64,000 nt of DNA from BTUB01 sp963836585 (GTDB taxonomy: Bacteria; Babelota; Babeliae; Babelales; Vermiphilaceae): NCBI GenBank assembly GCA_963836585.1, contig CAWIJV010000001.1, forward strand, positions 420,553 through 484,552. The letters are read 5' to 3'. The notes under the pieces are model-generated. The model made no database searches. It was given only the letters and a program-made list of their open reading frames with translations, and was not told the origin of the DNA. The position numbers and the translations under genes were made by a program. Positions 34,497 through 44,689 of the stretch are shown in pieces (positions within the stretch are counted from its first letter, which is position 1; each line of letters starts with the position of its first letter).

Positions 34497-36415
34497 ATGA
34501 AAAATGGTAAACAAAGAGCAACACTTTTATCCCTTCTGTTGGGAATTGGGCTTGCTACTCCCTTCTGTTCACTCGTTGCGGCTCCATCGACACCCATGGG
34601 CGCATCTCCCACCGATCCAAAACTGCAACTTTCTGATGAAGACGTAAAATTTTTAGAAGAGTTAGGAAAACAGATTCAAAAAGAGGTAGAGCAGTTGCCA
34701 ACGCGCGAACAGTTGCGCGCGCAAGGAATTCCTGAAGATCAAGTGATCAAAGCGCAAACTAAAGAAAAATTCAACGAAGACGTTGAAAAATATTCAAAGA
34801 TGAGCGAAGAAGATCTGCTGGCCGAACTAGAAAAAACATTGGCAGAAGTAGAAAAAACAGGCACACCGGAAGCGCGCCCTGAATATCCGCCCGCAAATGT
34901 CTACCAAGGTGAACAAGAAGCTGAGCCATATGTTGCCCCAACGCCCGCTCCCGTCGCCAAACCAGCTATCCCTTCCAACAAACAGCAAGCAGCGCTTGAA
35001 CTTATTGAAAAGCTGCTCAGCCATATCACCAACTTCTTAAGTAAAGCACAAATCATGGTGGAGCTGCCGGGCAAAATCACCGCATGGATCAAAGAAGGCA
35101 AACTCAAAAACTGGCCGGCCACACTCACCTGGAACAGCTTTAAATCCCAAGTGGAAGAGCTGCAAGCCAAGCTCAATAAAATCAAAGATAAAGATCCTAA
35201 ATCATCCACCTATAAATATTTGGATGAACTGATCAAAGATGAACCTACTTACAACAATCTCATAAAAATTAAGGATAGCTTGGCCCGCTCGGAGCCAAAA
35301 ATTGAGCTCGGTTCATTCGGCATTGATAAGATGACCACCGCCGGGCGTCAGGCCATTCGCGATACGCTGCTCAGCCTCCATGATGCAATCACCAGTGTAG
35401 GAATTTCTGCCAGCCTTGATCGCATCATTGAAAAATATGATCCGACGGCAAAAAAAATAAAAGAAACGGAAGAAGCTGCCCAACGCAGAGCGGTTGAAGA
35501 ATCGCGCCGCGGCCGCACACCCGGATATGCCACCGTAGGCGGCTATCCAAAGACTGAAGAATATGGCAAGACTCGCTATGATTTTGATCGCGGTTATAAT
35601 CCTTATTCTCCGGGAACTTTTGAAGCGCCAAAATCTGAAAAGCCTACTGAAGATAAAAAAGATGCCAAAGGTGCTTCTGCCGGCGGTGGCGCCGGAGGCG
35701 CTAAAAAAGGCGAAGATAAAAAAGATGAAAAGTCTGCGGATAAACCAAAACGGGAAGAGGATAAAACGGCTACCGATCTGGTAAAAGACTTTAATGGCGG
35801 CCTTTTCCAATTTGTTGATGCGGTTGAAAGCAATGAAAATCTGGCAAAACTGGAAGCCCACATGAAGGATGCTTCATTCGTAGATGAGGAAATGCACTAA
35901 AGAAACAATTCCTGCTGCAGTTGCAGGCATTCAAAAAGCTTTCAATTCTGCCAAATGGATGAAACGTCAGCTCAACAAAAAAATACTCACTGACGAGCAA
36001 AAGAAAGAGTTCAAAAAAGATCTTAAGGATGCGCTTACCAAAGATAAAGAGATCAAAGACAATCTCGAAAAAGATTACTAAACAGCTAGAAAATGTAACT
36101 AAAGCCGGAACCGCCGCACTGCTCCCCGGCGCTACGTCACAAAATCCTCGTTTCACGCAAGCAAAAAACTACGCTTACTTTGGTAAAAAAGGTGAGGACC
36201 AATTTAGGCTCGATGTAGCTGCCGATCGCGCAACGGTGGATGCTGCCAAGCAAGCTGCTACTACTGCTGGCACACCGGTGCCGCCAAACATTGTGGCACT
36301 CGATGCGCAAACCACTAAACTTGAAAACTTCCTCGCCGCAAACAAAGAGACGGCTGATTTAAATACCCTGCTAAGCAAAATTAAAGAATTACAGAAATTT
36401 GTGAATGAGCTATAA
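34497..36415 (+). pseudogene. Large exported helical protein, interrupted by two +1 frameshifts
   Basis: One gene of about 640 codons split into three frames. 34497-35900 gives 467 residues: signal peptide (LLSLLLGIGLATPFCSLVAA), an acidic helical region, a Pro-rich linker (YVAPTPAPVAKPAIPSN), a helical middle, and a Lys/Asp/Gly-rich low-complexity stretch around 390-430. The frame then hits TAA at 35898; a +1 shift continues with TKETIPAAVAGIQKAFNSAK to TAA at 36079, and another +1 shift continues with KQLENVTKAGTAALLPG to 36415. Composition stays the same through all three. Extra bases in GAGGAAATG (about 35886-35894) and in A5 (about 36068-36072) would explain both. Family not recognised. 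Confidence 0.7.
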
Positions 36416-37191
36416 AAAGAATATCGTTTCAAACATATCTGGTCCCATTTTGGATAAGGTTAAGGTCAAGTGGCCCACCGATCTTGATAAAGCTCAGTAT
36501 CCGTTTTGCTTGAGCATTATCAAGAATCTGCAGGAAATTGAATTCTCCACGCAGGTCACCTTTTTTGTGGGTGAAAATGGCACCGGGAAATCCACCATTT
36601 TGGAAGCAATCGCGGCCAAAGCAGGATTTGGCGCCGAAGGCGGCAGCAAAAATATCAGCTTTAAAACATCAAACACGAATGTCTATTCAGGCACGGAGAA
36701 GTTGGCAGACTGCTTTACCCTTTCCTGGCGCATGAAGCCGACCAACGGCTATTTTTTTAAGGCCGAAAGTTTTTATAACGTTGCCAATTTTATTGATACC
36801 ATGGCGGCGCATGATGCAAGAATTTACGATTCTTATGGTGGCAAATCACTGCACGCGCAATCGCATGGAGAAAGTTTTTTATCTTTTTTCCAACATCGAT
36901 TAGGCCGGGCCGGATTTTTTATATTCGATGAACCTGAAGCAGCACTTTCACCGCAGCGGCAGCTTGCCCTGCTGGCCATCATGCATCAAGTATGCCAAAA
37001 TCCACAATCACAATTTATTATTGCCACTCATTCTCCATCTATTGCTGGCCTATCCCAATGCCACTATCTATTCATGCGACGGTGATCAGTTGGCGCCCAT
37101 TAAATATGAACAGACCGAACATTATCAAATTACCAAGCATTTTTTGGATTCTCCGAATCGATATTTGCAACATCTGTTTCACGATAGGTAA
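36405..37191 (+). pseudogene. AAA ATPase (AAA_21-like, ABC-fold), frameshifted near its end
   Basis: Starts 8 bp inside the end of the preceding gene. Walker A FVGENGTGKSTIL (about 50-62), an ABC-like signature (SHGESFLSFFQHRL), Walker B GFFIFDEPEAALSPQ, and the H-loop IIATHSPS. After this the frame reads into TGA at 37083, while the +1 frame continues with LAYPNATIYSCDGDQLAPI and ends at 37191. The canonical order THSPxLLAYPNA spans the break, placing one extra base at about 37036-37045. Proteins of this type are stand-alone ATPases of unknown role, sometimes in toxin or defence pairs; no partner is seen here. Confidence 0.8.
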
Positions 37192-37196
37192 AAAAA

Positions 37197-37667
37197 ATGA
37201 ACAAGCTATTTTTGCTGACACTCATCATTACCTACAGTTTAGTTGGCATGGAGCCTTATAATGCTGAAGCAACACAAAAATTAAAGCAGCTATTAAGGGA
37301 TGCCTGTGAGCCTGAAGAAGTAAAATCGCTCATTCTAGAAGGTGCCGATCCTAATGCTAGAAATAGAAGACATTATCAACATTATCCTGCGCTATGGGTA
37401 GCCATTTTTGAAGGGATAGAAAGCGACCTTGCTCATTTTCTGCTTACGCATAATGCTGATCCCAATATAAAGCTCCCTGCAGGCTCTACGCCTTTAATGT
37501 GGGCCAGCTATATTGGGAGATCCGATATTGTTGAGGCGTTACTTGAGCATGGCGCAGATAAAACAATGCGTGATGAAGGAAGCAAAACAGCTTTAGATTG
37601 GGCAAGATCAGCAGATGAAGACGCTCCCGAAGTTGTTCAATTACTCAATATGCGAAAGTTACGATAA
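37197..37667 (+). CDS. Exported ankyrin-repeat protein
   Basis: 156 residues. Signal peptide MNKLFLLTLIITYSLVGM, then about three ankyrin units (VKSLILEGADPNARNR; SDLAHFLLTHNADPNIKL; STPLMWASYIGRSDIVEALL) and a short helical end. It starts 5 bp after the AAA ATPase stop and converges with ileS. Role unknown; see other ankyrin entries. Confidence 0.8.
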   Translation: MNKLFLLTLIITYSLVGMEPYNAEATQKLKQLLRDACEPEEVKSLILEGADPNARNRRHYQHYPALWVAIFEGIESDLAHFLLTHNADPNIKLPAGSTPLMWASYIGRSDIVEALLEHGADKTMRDEGSKTALDWARSADEDAPEVVQLLNMRKLR

Positions 37668-37671
37668 TCTA

Positions 37672-40477
37672 TTACTTGCCCAATACACCTTGGCAGCGAT
37701 TGCATAGTTTAAACTCATTGGTAGTAATATCCCAGTTCCAGCAGCGGGGGCATTTGTCACCGACAGCTTTTTGCACGCCGACTGAGAGCCCTTGATATTC
37801 GGCCGGCACAAGATCGGTAGCATCTTGAGCAAGACTAAACTGCGAAATAATAAAGAATTCTTTAAAAAAGCTCGCGTCCAGCGCTTCAAATTCTAAAGCA
37901 AATGGCGCGCGTGGATCAACCGCTATGGTTACCTTCGCTTCTAGAGAATGTTTAATGATCCCCTTCTCGCGCAAGCCCTCAATGGCTTTTAAAACAGATG
38001 AGCGAATTTCGCGCAGCATATGCCAGCGAGCTCCATTAATACCGTGCGGTATCAAGTTTAATGATGAAAATTTCTGCAAGTGAATCGATTCTTTTTTATC
38101 TTTTTGATAATGATCACTCACCTGCTCTGCGCTGAAAGACATTACCGGCGCCAGCAATCGCGTGAGCGTATCAAGAATATACCAGCAAGCAGTTTGTGCC
38201 GATCTGCGCAACGGGCCATTTGCTTTCTCAACATACAAACGATCTTTGATGATATCTAAATAAAATGAGCTAAGCTCAGCAGCACAGTAATCACTCAAAA
38301 GATGGCTCACCGCAGTAAAATCATAGGCAGCGTAGGCTGTAATTACTGCTTTATTAAGCTCTGCTAACTTTTCCAGCGCATATTGATCAATCATCAAAAG
38401 CTTATCAAAGGGAACTGCATCTTTTTTGATATCAAAATCATACAAATTTGAGAGCAAAAAGCGCAGTGTGTTACGATTTTTGCGGAATATCTCTTTTACG
38501 TTATCAAGTAACAGTTTGGAAATAATCGCTTCGCCGGAAATATCGATTAATGATGCCCAGATGCGCAAACCATCGGTGCCCAATTGATCGATCATCTCTT
38601 GGGGGCTTACCACATTGCCAATCGATTTGGACATTTTTCTGCCCTGTGCATCCACGGTAAAGCCATGCGTCACAATTTCGCGCATCGGCGGCTTGCCCTC
38701 AAGCACCATGCCAGTGAGTAATGAGCTTTGAAACCATGCCCGATGCTGATCCTTGCCTTCCAAATAGATGTCGGCAGGAAAGCGCTGCTCGGGGCTTTTG
38801 TGTAAAACGGCAAAATGGCTCACGCCCGATTCAAACCAAACATCGAGAATATCGTATTCTTTTTTAAAATCAGTTTTTTTGCATGCGGGGCAAGAAAAAT
38901 TTGCCGGCACCAGTTTTTCGACCGGCACATCATCCCAATATTCAATGCCATGTTTTGCAACCTCAGCGGCCACTTTATTAATCAGCTCCGGAGTGCTATA
39001 GGTGGCATCACAGGCGGCGCAAATTAAGGCCGGAATTGGCACGCCCCAGGTGCGCTGGCGAGAGAGCACCCACTCTAAACGCCCTTCCAGAGTTGCCTTG
39101 AGGCGGTTGATCGAGTTTTCCGGGAGCGCACGAATATCATCAGCTGCTTCAATGGCGCGCTCTTTGAGATTATCCTGCTCTAAGTTGCAAAACCATTGCT
39201 TGGTTGCGCGGAAAATGAGCGGCGTTTTTGAGCGCCAGCAATGCGGATATGAGTGCTTGATGCTTGTTTTGAAAAACAAAGTTCCTTTTTCGGCCTAATT
39301 GTTTGATCACCCAAATCTGGCCATCGGTGACTGCCATTCCGGCAAGCTCCTTGGGAATCACCTCATCAGTATATTTGCCATCGGGGCTGATCGGTGAAAA
39401 GATTTCTAAATTATTTTTAATAGCCACTTCATAATCTTCAGGGCCGCAACCGGGCGCGCAATGCACAAACGCCGTGCCATCCTCAAGGCTCACGGTATCA
39501 GAAGCGATGAGCGGAACCGTAACATCGATAAACGGATGGTGCACTTTTGTCCCCGTGGCTACCAGTTGCTCAGCCACAAATTCGGCAACAATGTGCTTAG
39601 GGACATTCATCATGGCGCATACTTTGTCCGCCAATGCTTTTGCTGTCACCACCAGCTGATCATTAATTTCTAGCACCACATACTCAGCATGCGGTTTGAT
39701 GAGCACCGCACGATTAAGCGGAAGCGTCCAGGGCGTGGTGGTCCATACCAAAAGAGAAAGTTTGCGCCCGGCCAAATTAGGAAATAGTGCTTTTGTGGTT
39801 TCTTCGGGAAGCGCAAATTGCACAAATATCGAAGGATCTTTTTGATCCTGATATTCTATTTCTGCATGTGCAAGCACCGTTTGGCACGAAGGGCACCAGG
39901 GCACTGTTTTATTCTTGCGCTCAATAAATCCTTTGGCCACAAAATCGGCAAAAGCGCGCAAAATGGCCGATTCATATTCAAAGCTCATGGTGGCATAGGG
40001 ATGATCCCAGCGCATTAAAACACCCAAACGCTTAAATTCTTGTCGCTGTGTATCGATCCATTTTTGCGCGTAGGCACGGCATGCTTTTTTGAGCGCGGAG
40101 CCTTTAATGCCCGGGTTTTCTTGCGTTACTTTGAGTTCGATAGGCAGTCCATGGCAATCCCATCCGGGAATTACCGGCACTTGCTTGCCCATCATGCGCT
40201 GCGATTTGCAGACGATATCTTTGAGAATCTTATTATACGCATGCCCGGCGTGAATGTGGCCATTGGCATAGGGCGGGCCATCATGGAGAATAAATTTTTG
40301 ATCATTCTTATGCGCAAAAAAGGACTTTTCATAAAGCTCTTCTTTTTCCCAGCGGGCAATCATGCGCGGATCATCTTCGGCACTGTTGGCTCGAATTGGA
40401 AAATCGGTGGTGGGCAAATTAAGGGTATCTTTGAAACTTACTTTCTGTTCAGCGCTTGCGCTGCTATTTTCTGCCAT
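37672..40477 (-). pseudogene. ileS: Isoleucyl-tRNA synthetase, one frameshift
   Basis: IleS charges tRNA-Ile. From ATG at 40477 the first part has the class I signature PPYANGHIHAGHAYNK (about 68-83), editing-domain motifs (WTTTPWTLP) and runs to LGRK. The second part resumes in another frame with GTLFFKTSIKHSYPHCWR, then KMSKS (GRKMSKSIGN), and ends in a C4 zinc finger (CPRCWNW...CNRC). The junction falls on an A5 run (T5 at 39286-39290 on the + strand): with A4 the reading is continuous (LGRK-GTLFFK). ileS is essential, so a sequence error or rescued slippage is likely. Confidence 0.93.
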
Positions 40478-40497
40478 GATATTTTAACCTACTAAGT

Positions 40498-40645
40498 ATC
40501 CTTCGATACCTCGCTTCGCTCGTACTCAGGACGAACGGTTAGTAAGTCCGTTCGTGGTGAGTGGCGCCGAAGGCGTTGTATCGAACCATCCTTCGATACG
40601 CTCACTTCGTTCGCACTCAGGACGAACGGGAAGTACGACGGCTTG
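40498..40645. repeat. Intergenic palindromic repeat cluster, three units
   Basis: The clearest copy: TCCTTCGATAC-[CTCGCTTCGCTCG]-TACTCAGGACGAACGG, then the inverted variant CCGTTCGTGGTGAGTG-[loop]-GTATCGAACCA, then CCTTCGATAC-[GCTCACTTCGTTCG]-CACTCAGGACGAACGG. The outer arms can pair, giving nested hairpins. It lies between the divergent ileS and murD starts. Confidence 0.9.
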
Positions 40646-40707
40646 GTAATTCACAATTTATTGTCTTCAGTGTACCCTTGTTTTAGCAAATTGTCAGGAA
40701 GCAAATC

Positions 40708-42093
40708 GTGAAGATACCATTAGATAAAAAGATCGGCATATGGGGATTGGGCGTGGTGGGCGCAAGCGCCCTCAACTATTTTGTAAAAAATGGTTTTACA
40801 GTGCAGGCGATGGACCAAAAAAATCCTACTGCTACTCAAGCGCAGCTCCTTGAGCAGTTGCGCGTGCCTTTCTTTTTGCAAGACGAACATCTGCATAACT
40901 TCTTGACATACAACGATTATATACTTGCCAGCTGCGGCGTTGATTTGCGTCCTTTTAGCCCCTACGCACACAAATTTTTATCTGAAGTTGATCTTTTTGC
41001 TCAAGAATGCATAACGCCCATCATCGCCATCACCGGATCGGTGGGCAAAACCACCGTCACCCATTTATTATCTGAACTCCTCAAAGCTCAAGGCAAAAAA
41101 GTCTTTACCGGCGGCAATATTGGGGTGGGATTATTAGAAAGTATTGATGCGGCCAACGCGGCTGAATTTGTGGTGCTGGAAGTTTCCAGTTTCCAGTTAG
41201 AGCGCTGCAAAACCTTTGCGCCGGATCTGGCTGTCTGCACCAATCTATATCCCAATCATCTGGATCGGCATGGGGATATGGCCGGCTATGTGGCGGCAAA
41301 ATTAAATATTATTGCTCGCCAAAAAGCGGGGCAAAAAAGCCTGTTGCCCATGGCGGTGTATGAAACGGTGATGCAAAGCAGCGGGGCCGGCACGCCTTCA
41401 TTTTTTTTGATGCGGAGTTCCTTTGTTAATAATTGTGTTCATCCTTTTTATTTTTTGCATAATGCTAAAATGCATCTGCATTATCAGACAAACCAAACGC
41501 TTGTTGCCGATTTAAAAGAGCTTCCCTTAGTTTCTTATAAAGATAATAGCGTAATCTTGGCCAGTATTTTGCACATGCTCGCCTTGCCGCTGGATAATTT
41601 TACCACCGTACTCAATAAACAAGAGTTGCCGCAGCATCGCCTTGAAAAAGTTGGCTCATTTGCCGACATCGATTTTTATAACGATTCCAAAGCAACTATT
41701 CCCGCCTCTACCCTTGCGGCCATCGATAAAATTAATCATCGCCCTATCGTGCTCTTTTTGGGCGGCGTGAGCAAAGGAGTCGATCGCGCTAATTTTGTTG
41801 CACAGCTCAAGGAAAAGGTCCGCATGGTCTACTGTTTTGGTAAAGAGGCTGAGCAGCTCAAGCGCCTGTGCCAGTTGCACACCATTCCCGCCTACTCTTT
41901 TGAAAATCTTGAGCAGGCATTTGCCATTCTCACGCAACAACTATTGCCGCATGATCAAATTCTGTTTTCTCCCGCGGGAGCAAGCTATGATTTATACACC
42001 GATTACCGCGAACGCGGTGATCATTTTAAAAAATTAGTAGATGAAGCAATTTCAAAAAGGAACGCTGATGTTGTTACAAAAAAAGCAGATTAA
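40708..42093 (+). CDS. murD: UDP-N-acetylmuramoyl-L-alanine:D-glutamate ligase MurD
   Basis: 461 residues from GTG at 40708 after AGGAAG. MurD adds D-glutamate in peptidoglycan precursor synthesis. N-terminal Rossmann-like GIWGLGVVGASALNYF, ATP site TGSVGKTTVTHLLSEL (about 110-125), the central VLEVSSFQLE and NLYPNHLDRHG and the C-terminal NDSKATIPASTLAAI. Shows that the organism makes peptidoglycan. ftsW overlaps its end by 26 bp. Confidence 0.95.
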   Translation: MKIPLDKKIGIWGLGVVGASALNYFVKNGFTVQAMDQKNPTATQAQLLEQLRVPFFLQDEHLHNFLTYNDYILASCGVDLRPFSPYAHKFLSEVDLFAQECITPIIAITGSVGKTTVTHLLSELLKAQGKKVFTGGNIGVGLLESIDAANAAEFVVLEVSSFQLERCKTFAPDLAVCTNLYPNHLDRHGDMAGYVAAKLNIIARQKAGQKSLLPMAVYETVMQSSGAGTPSFFLMRSSFVNNCVHPFYFLHNAKMHLHYQTNQTLVADLKELPLVSYKDNSVILASILHMLALPLDNFTTVLNKQELPQHRLEKVGSFADIDFYNDSKATIPASTLAAIDKINHRPIVLFLGGVSKGVDRANFVAQLKEKVRMVYCFGKEAEQLKRLCQLHTIPAYSFENLEQAFAILTQQLLPHDQILFSPAGASYDLYTDYRERGDHFKKLVDEAISKRNADVVTKKAD

Positions 42094-43174
42094 ACGGGAT
42101 CTTATTATATTGGTTGCCACGGTGATCGGTTTAGTATGTATCGGCCTTCTTTTTATCTATTCCTCCAGCTCGGTGTTTGCCTTGGAAAAAATGGGCAGCG
42201 CGCACTACTACTTTAAAAAACAGGTATGGGCAGTTTTGCTTGGCCTTGGCGCTATTATAGGTATGCGCTGCATCCCGTTTGCGCTCATCAAACAGTGTGC
42301 GCCTTTTTTATTTTTTGCGTCGCTGGCGCTCACCGCACTCACTATTCTCACTCCGCTCGGGCAAGAAATTCACGGCTCATCCCGCTGGCTCTCGCTCCCC
42401 TTTATTTCATTCCAACCCAGTGAGCTGCTCAAAATTTTTATGGTTTTGTATGTGGCACATTTTATTGCCAAGAATGAGCATAAACATTTTTCTTTTTTGC
42501 ATGGCTACCTGCCCTTATTGATTGTGCTGGGCGCCACGTCCGCAATTTTACTCAAACAGCCCGATTTTGGCCTCACCATCACCCTACTGCTGGCCGCCCT
42601 GCTTATTATGTCTGCTGCCGGCGCGTATCAAAAACTTTTGGCGATCAGCTTGATTGGATCTGTTCCCCTGGTGATCATACTGATTATCGCCAAATCATAT
42701 CGCATAAAACGGATTCTGACCTTTCTCAATCCCTGGAACGATCCGCAAGGAGCAGGATTCCAAATTATTCAATCACTCATTGCCATCGGATCGGGCGGCA
42801 TCTGGGGCACCGGCATCAGCCAATCCAAACAAAAATTTTTCTACCTACCCATGCAGCACACCGATTTTATCTTTTCCATCATCGCTGAAGAGACCGGTTT
42901 TCTGGGTTCAGCGACGGTGATTGCATTGTTTCTTGCATTTGCCTATTTTGGATTTAAAATAGCATTGCAACTTTCTGATCGCTTTGCATCGATAGCAACA
43001 CTCGGATTTGTATTGGTAATCAGTTTACAAGCGTTGATTAATATTTTAGTCACCACCGGCTTGGCGCCTACCAAAGGAATCGGGTTACCCTTTATCAGTT
43101 ACGGCAACACCGCGCTCATATGCCAAATCGCTATGATCGGATTGATTGCCTATATGGTTCATGACAATGAATAA
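42068..43174 (+). CDS. ftsW: FtsW/RodA/SpoVE-family (SEDS) protein, probably FtsW
   Basis: 368 residues from ATG at 42068 (AAAGGAACG site). About ten membrane helices; conserved SEDS segments SSSSVFALEKMGSAHYYFKK, FQPSELLKIFMVLYVA, KQPDFGLTITLL, TDFIFSIIAEETGFLG and the closing TKGIGLPFISYGNTALI. SEDS proteins are peptidoglycan glycosyltransferases; the position directly after murD indicates the septal enzyme FtsW, not RodA. Confidence 0.9.
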   Translation: MLLQKKQIKRDLIILVATVIGLVCIGLLFIYSSSSVFALEKMGSAHYYFKKQVWAVLLGLGAIIGMRCIPFALIKQCAPFLFFASLALTALTILTPLGQEIHGSSRWLSLPFISFQPSELLKIFMVLYVAHFIAKNEHKHFSFLHGYLPLLIVLGATSAILLKQPDFGLTITLLLAALLIMSAAGAYQKLLAISLIGSVPLVIILIIAKSYRIKRILTFLNPWNDPQGAGFQIIQSLIAIGSGGIWGTGISQSKQKFFYLPMQHTDFIFSIIAEETGFLGSATVIALFLAFAYFGFKIALQLSDRFASIATLGFVLVISLQALINILVTTGLAPTKGIGLPFISYGNTALICQIAMIGLIAYMVHDNE

Positions 43175-43186
43175 GGAAAAAAAATC

Positions 43187-43912
43187 ATGCTTGAAACGAA
43201 CAAAAATTCCGCGCCGATTTTGGGCGCATCAATCACTACGCTTGATCCCCTTAATGACGGCATCAGTTCCGTGCAGCTGATCCGCCACTCAGGATCCGAT
43301 GTGGATGTGGTAAACGCCGCGCGCGTTTCGTATGGAAAATTTGTGCAAGAAATGACTGATCGCGATGCAAAGCTCATCGAATTTTTAATGAAATATCACC
43401 ACACCAGCCCTTTTGAACATAATCAACTGTCATTTCGGGTGAAATGCCCCCTGTTTGTGATGCGGCAATGGATTCGCCATCGCATGAATTCTTACAACGA
43501 GATTTCTTACCGCTACGTGAAAGCGCCGCTCGAATTTTATGTGCCGGCCCATTGGCGCTACCAAGATACTCAAAATCGCCAAGGCTCGATGGGCGCCTTT
43601 CAAGATGAAGAATTAAAAAAGATCTACCTGCATAGCATTGAAGTAGCCAAAACCAGTTATGAAAGATTATTAGAAAAAGGTGTGGCGCGCGAAATTGCCC
43701 GCGGTCTGCTACCCGTATGCACCTATACCGAATTTATTTTCACCTGCAATCTCCATTCATTGATGCATTTTTTAAAATTGCGCCTAGAACCGGGCGCGCA
43801 GTGGGAAATTCGCGTGTTTGCGCAAGCACTTTTAAAACTTTCATTGCCCTACTTTCCTGTTTCATTAGGAAGTTGGAAAAAGCTTTATATGCTGGATCTT
43901 TCATTAGAGTAA
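43187..43912 (+). CDS. thyX: Flavin-dependent thymidylate synthase ThyX
   Basis: 241 residues. The diagnostic RHR-x7-S motif is RHRMNSYNEISYRY at 97-110; MKYHHTSPFEHNQLSF and the arginine-rich GVAREIARGLLP support it. ThyX makes dTMP from dUMP with FAD and methylene-tetrahydrofolate, and is common in bacteria lacking ThyA and DHFR. It is 13 bp after ftsW. Confidence 0.96.
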   Translation: MLETNKNSAPILGASITTLDPLNDGISSVQLIRHSGSDVDVVNAARVSYGKFVQEMTDRDAKLIEFLMKYHHTSPFEHNQLSFRVKCPLFVMRQWIRHRMNSYNEISYRYVKAPLEFYVPAHWRYQDTQNRQGSMGAFQDEELKKIYLHSIEVAKTSYERLLEKGVAREIARGLLPVCTYTEFIFTCNLHSLMHFLKLRLEPGAQWEIRVFAQALLKLSLPYFPVSLGSWKKLYMLDLSLE

Positions 43913-43925
43913 AAGGAAATTCACT

Positions 43926-44678
43926 ATGAAAAAAGAAAAAAAATTCACAGACAATCTGTATCCAGAATGCCCCTATGATCATACCTTTAATGCCGAGACA
44001 ATAAAGACGATAAAAGAAGCAAGAAAAGACATAGGCATTCATCATGCCAAAGATGCTAAAGATCTTTTTAGGCAATGCGGAATAACGTTGAAGAAGAGAC
44101 AAAAATCACTCCTCATTTTGTTGCTCGCAACAATCTCCATCATGCACAGCATGGAAAATCCACCAACTGTTCAGTTGGATACCGTTGCGATTATCGATTT
44201 TAAACAAGCGCTGCGCACCAGTCTTTTAATACCAAAGCATGCACTTGATGTTGAAGGGAATAAACTTGTTGCCCATTATGAAAGCAAACAACGAGCTATC
44301 GAAGGGAAAACATCACATGCCACTATCTTTACACCCGACGAGCAAGGCAAAATAAATCTTCTCTATCGCGCAATCTCGCAACAACAATCTTATATCCAAT
44401 CTTTGCGCGACGCGCTCAGCAGCAGCGGCGATTTGCAAAGGTGGACCGCCTTTAGAAAAGGAGCTGCACATCTTATCATGCATGAGCTACTCTCGCGCGG
44501 CGTAAAATATCCGGCCGATTACACTCCTACCAAATTTACCGAGTATTTAGCGCTCAACAAAGATATTACTCCCGAGCAGGCTGATTGGGTGATGCCCGGA
44601 TTGGCACTGCTCTTTCATGCACGCCAAGTTGAGCGGCAGGTTACTCAAAAAACTCCGGCACTTCCTGAGCATAAGTAG
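43926..44678 (+). CDS. Protein of unknown function with internal signal-like segment
   Basis: 250 residues if read from ATG at 43926. Residues 1-52 (LYPECPYDHTFNAETIKTIK ... AKDAKDLFRQCGI) are soluble and resemble the N-terminal part of RelB-type antitoxins (TxxTIxxARxG-x-DLFxxxGI). Residues 53-75 (TLKKRQKSLLILLLATISIM) look exactly like the signal peptides used elsewhere in this window and are preceded by an in-frame TTG at 44088. The rest is helical. Either one gene with an odd N-terminus, or an exported protein starting at 44088 fused to an antitoxin relic. Not otherwise recognised. Confidence 0.6.
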   Translation: MKKEKKFTDNLYPECPYDHTFNAETIKTIKEARKDIGIHHAKDAKDLFRQCGITLKKRQKSLLILLLATISIMHSMENPPTVQLDTVAIIDFKQALRTSLLIPKHALDVEGNKLVAHYESKQRAIEGKTSHATIFTPDEQGKINLLYRAISQQQSYIQSLRDALSSSGDLQRWTAFRKGAAHLIMHELLSRGVKYPADYTPTKFTEYLALNKDITPEQADWVMPGLALLFHARQVERQVTQKTPALPEHK

Positions 44679-44689
44679 CATATAATATT

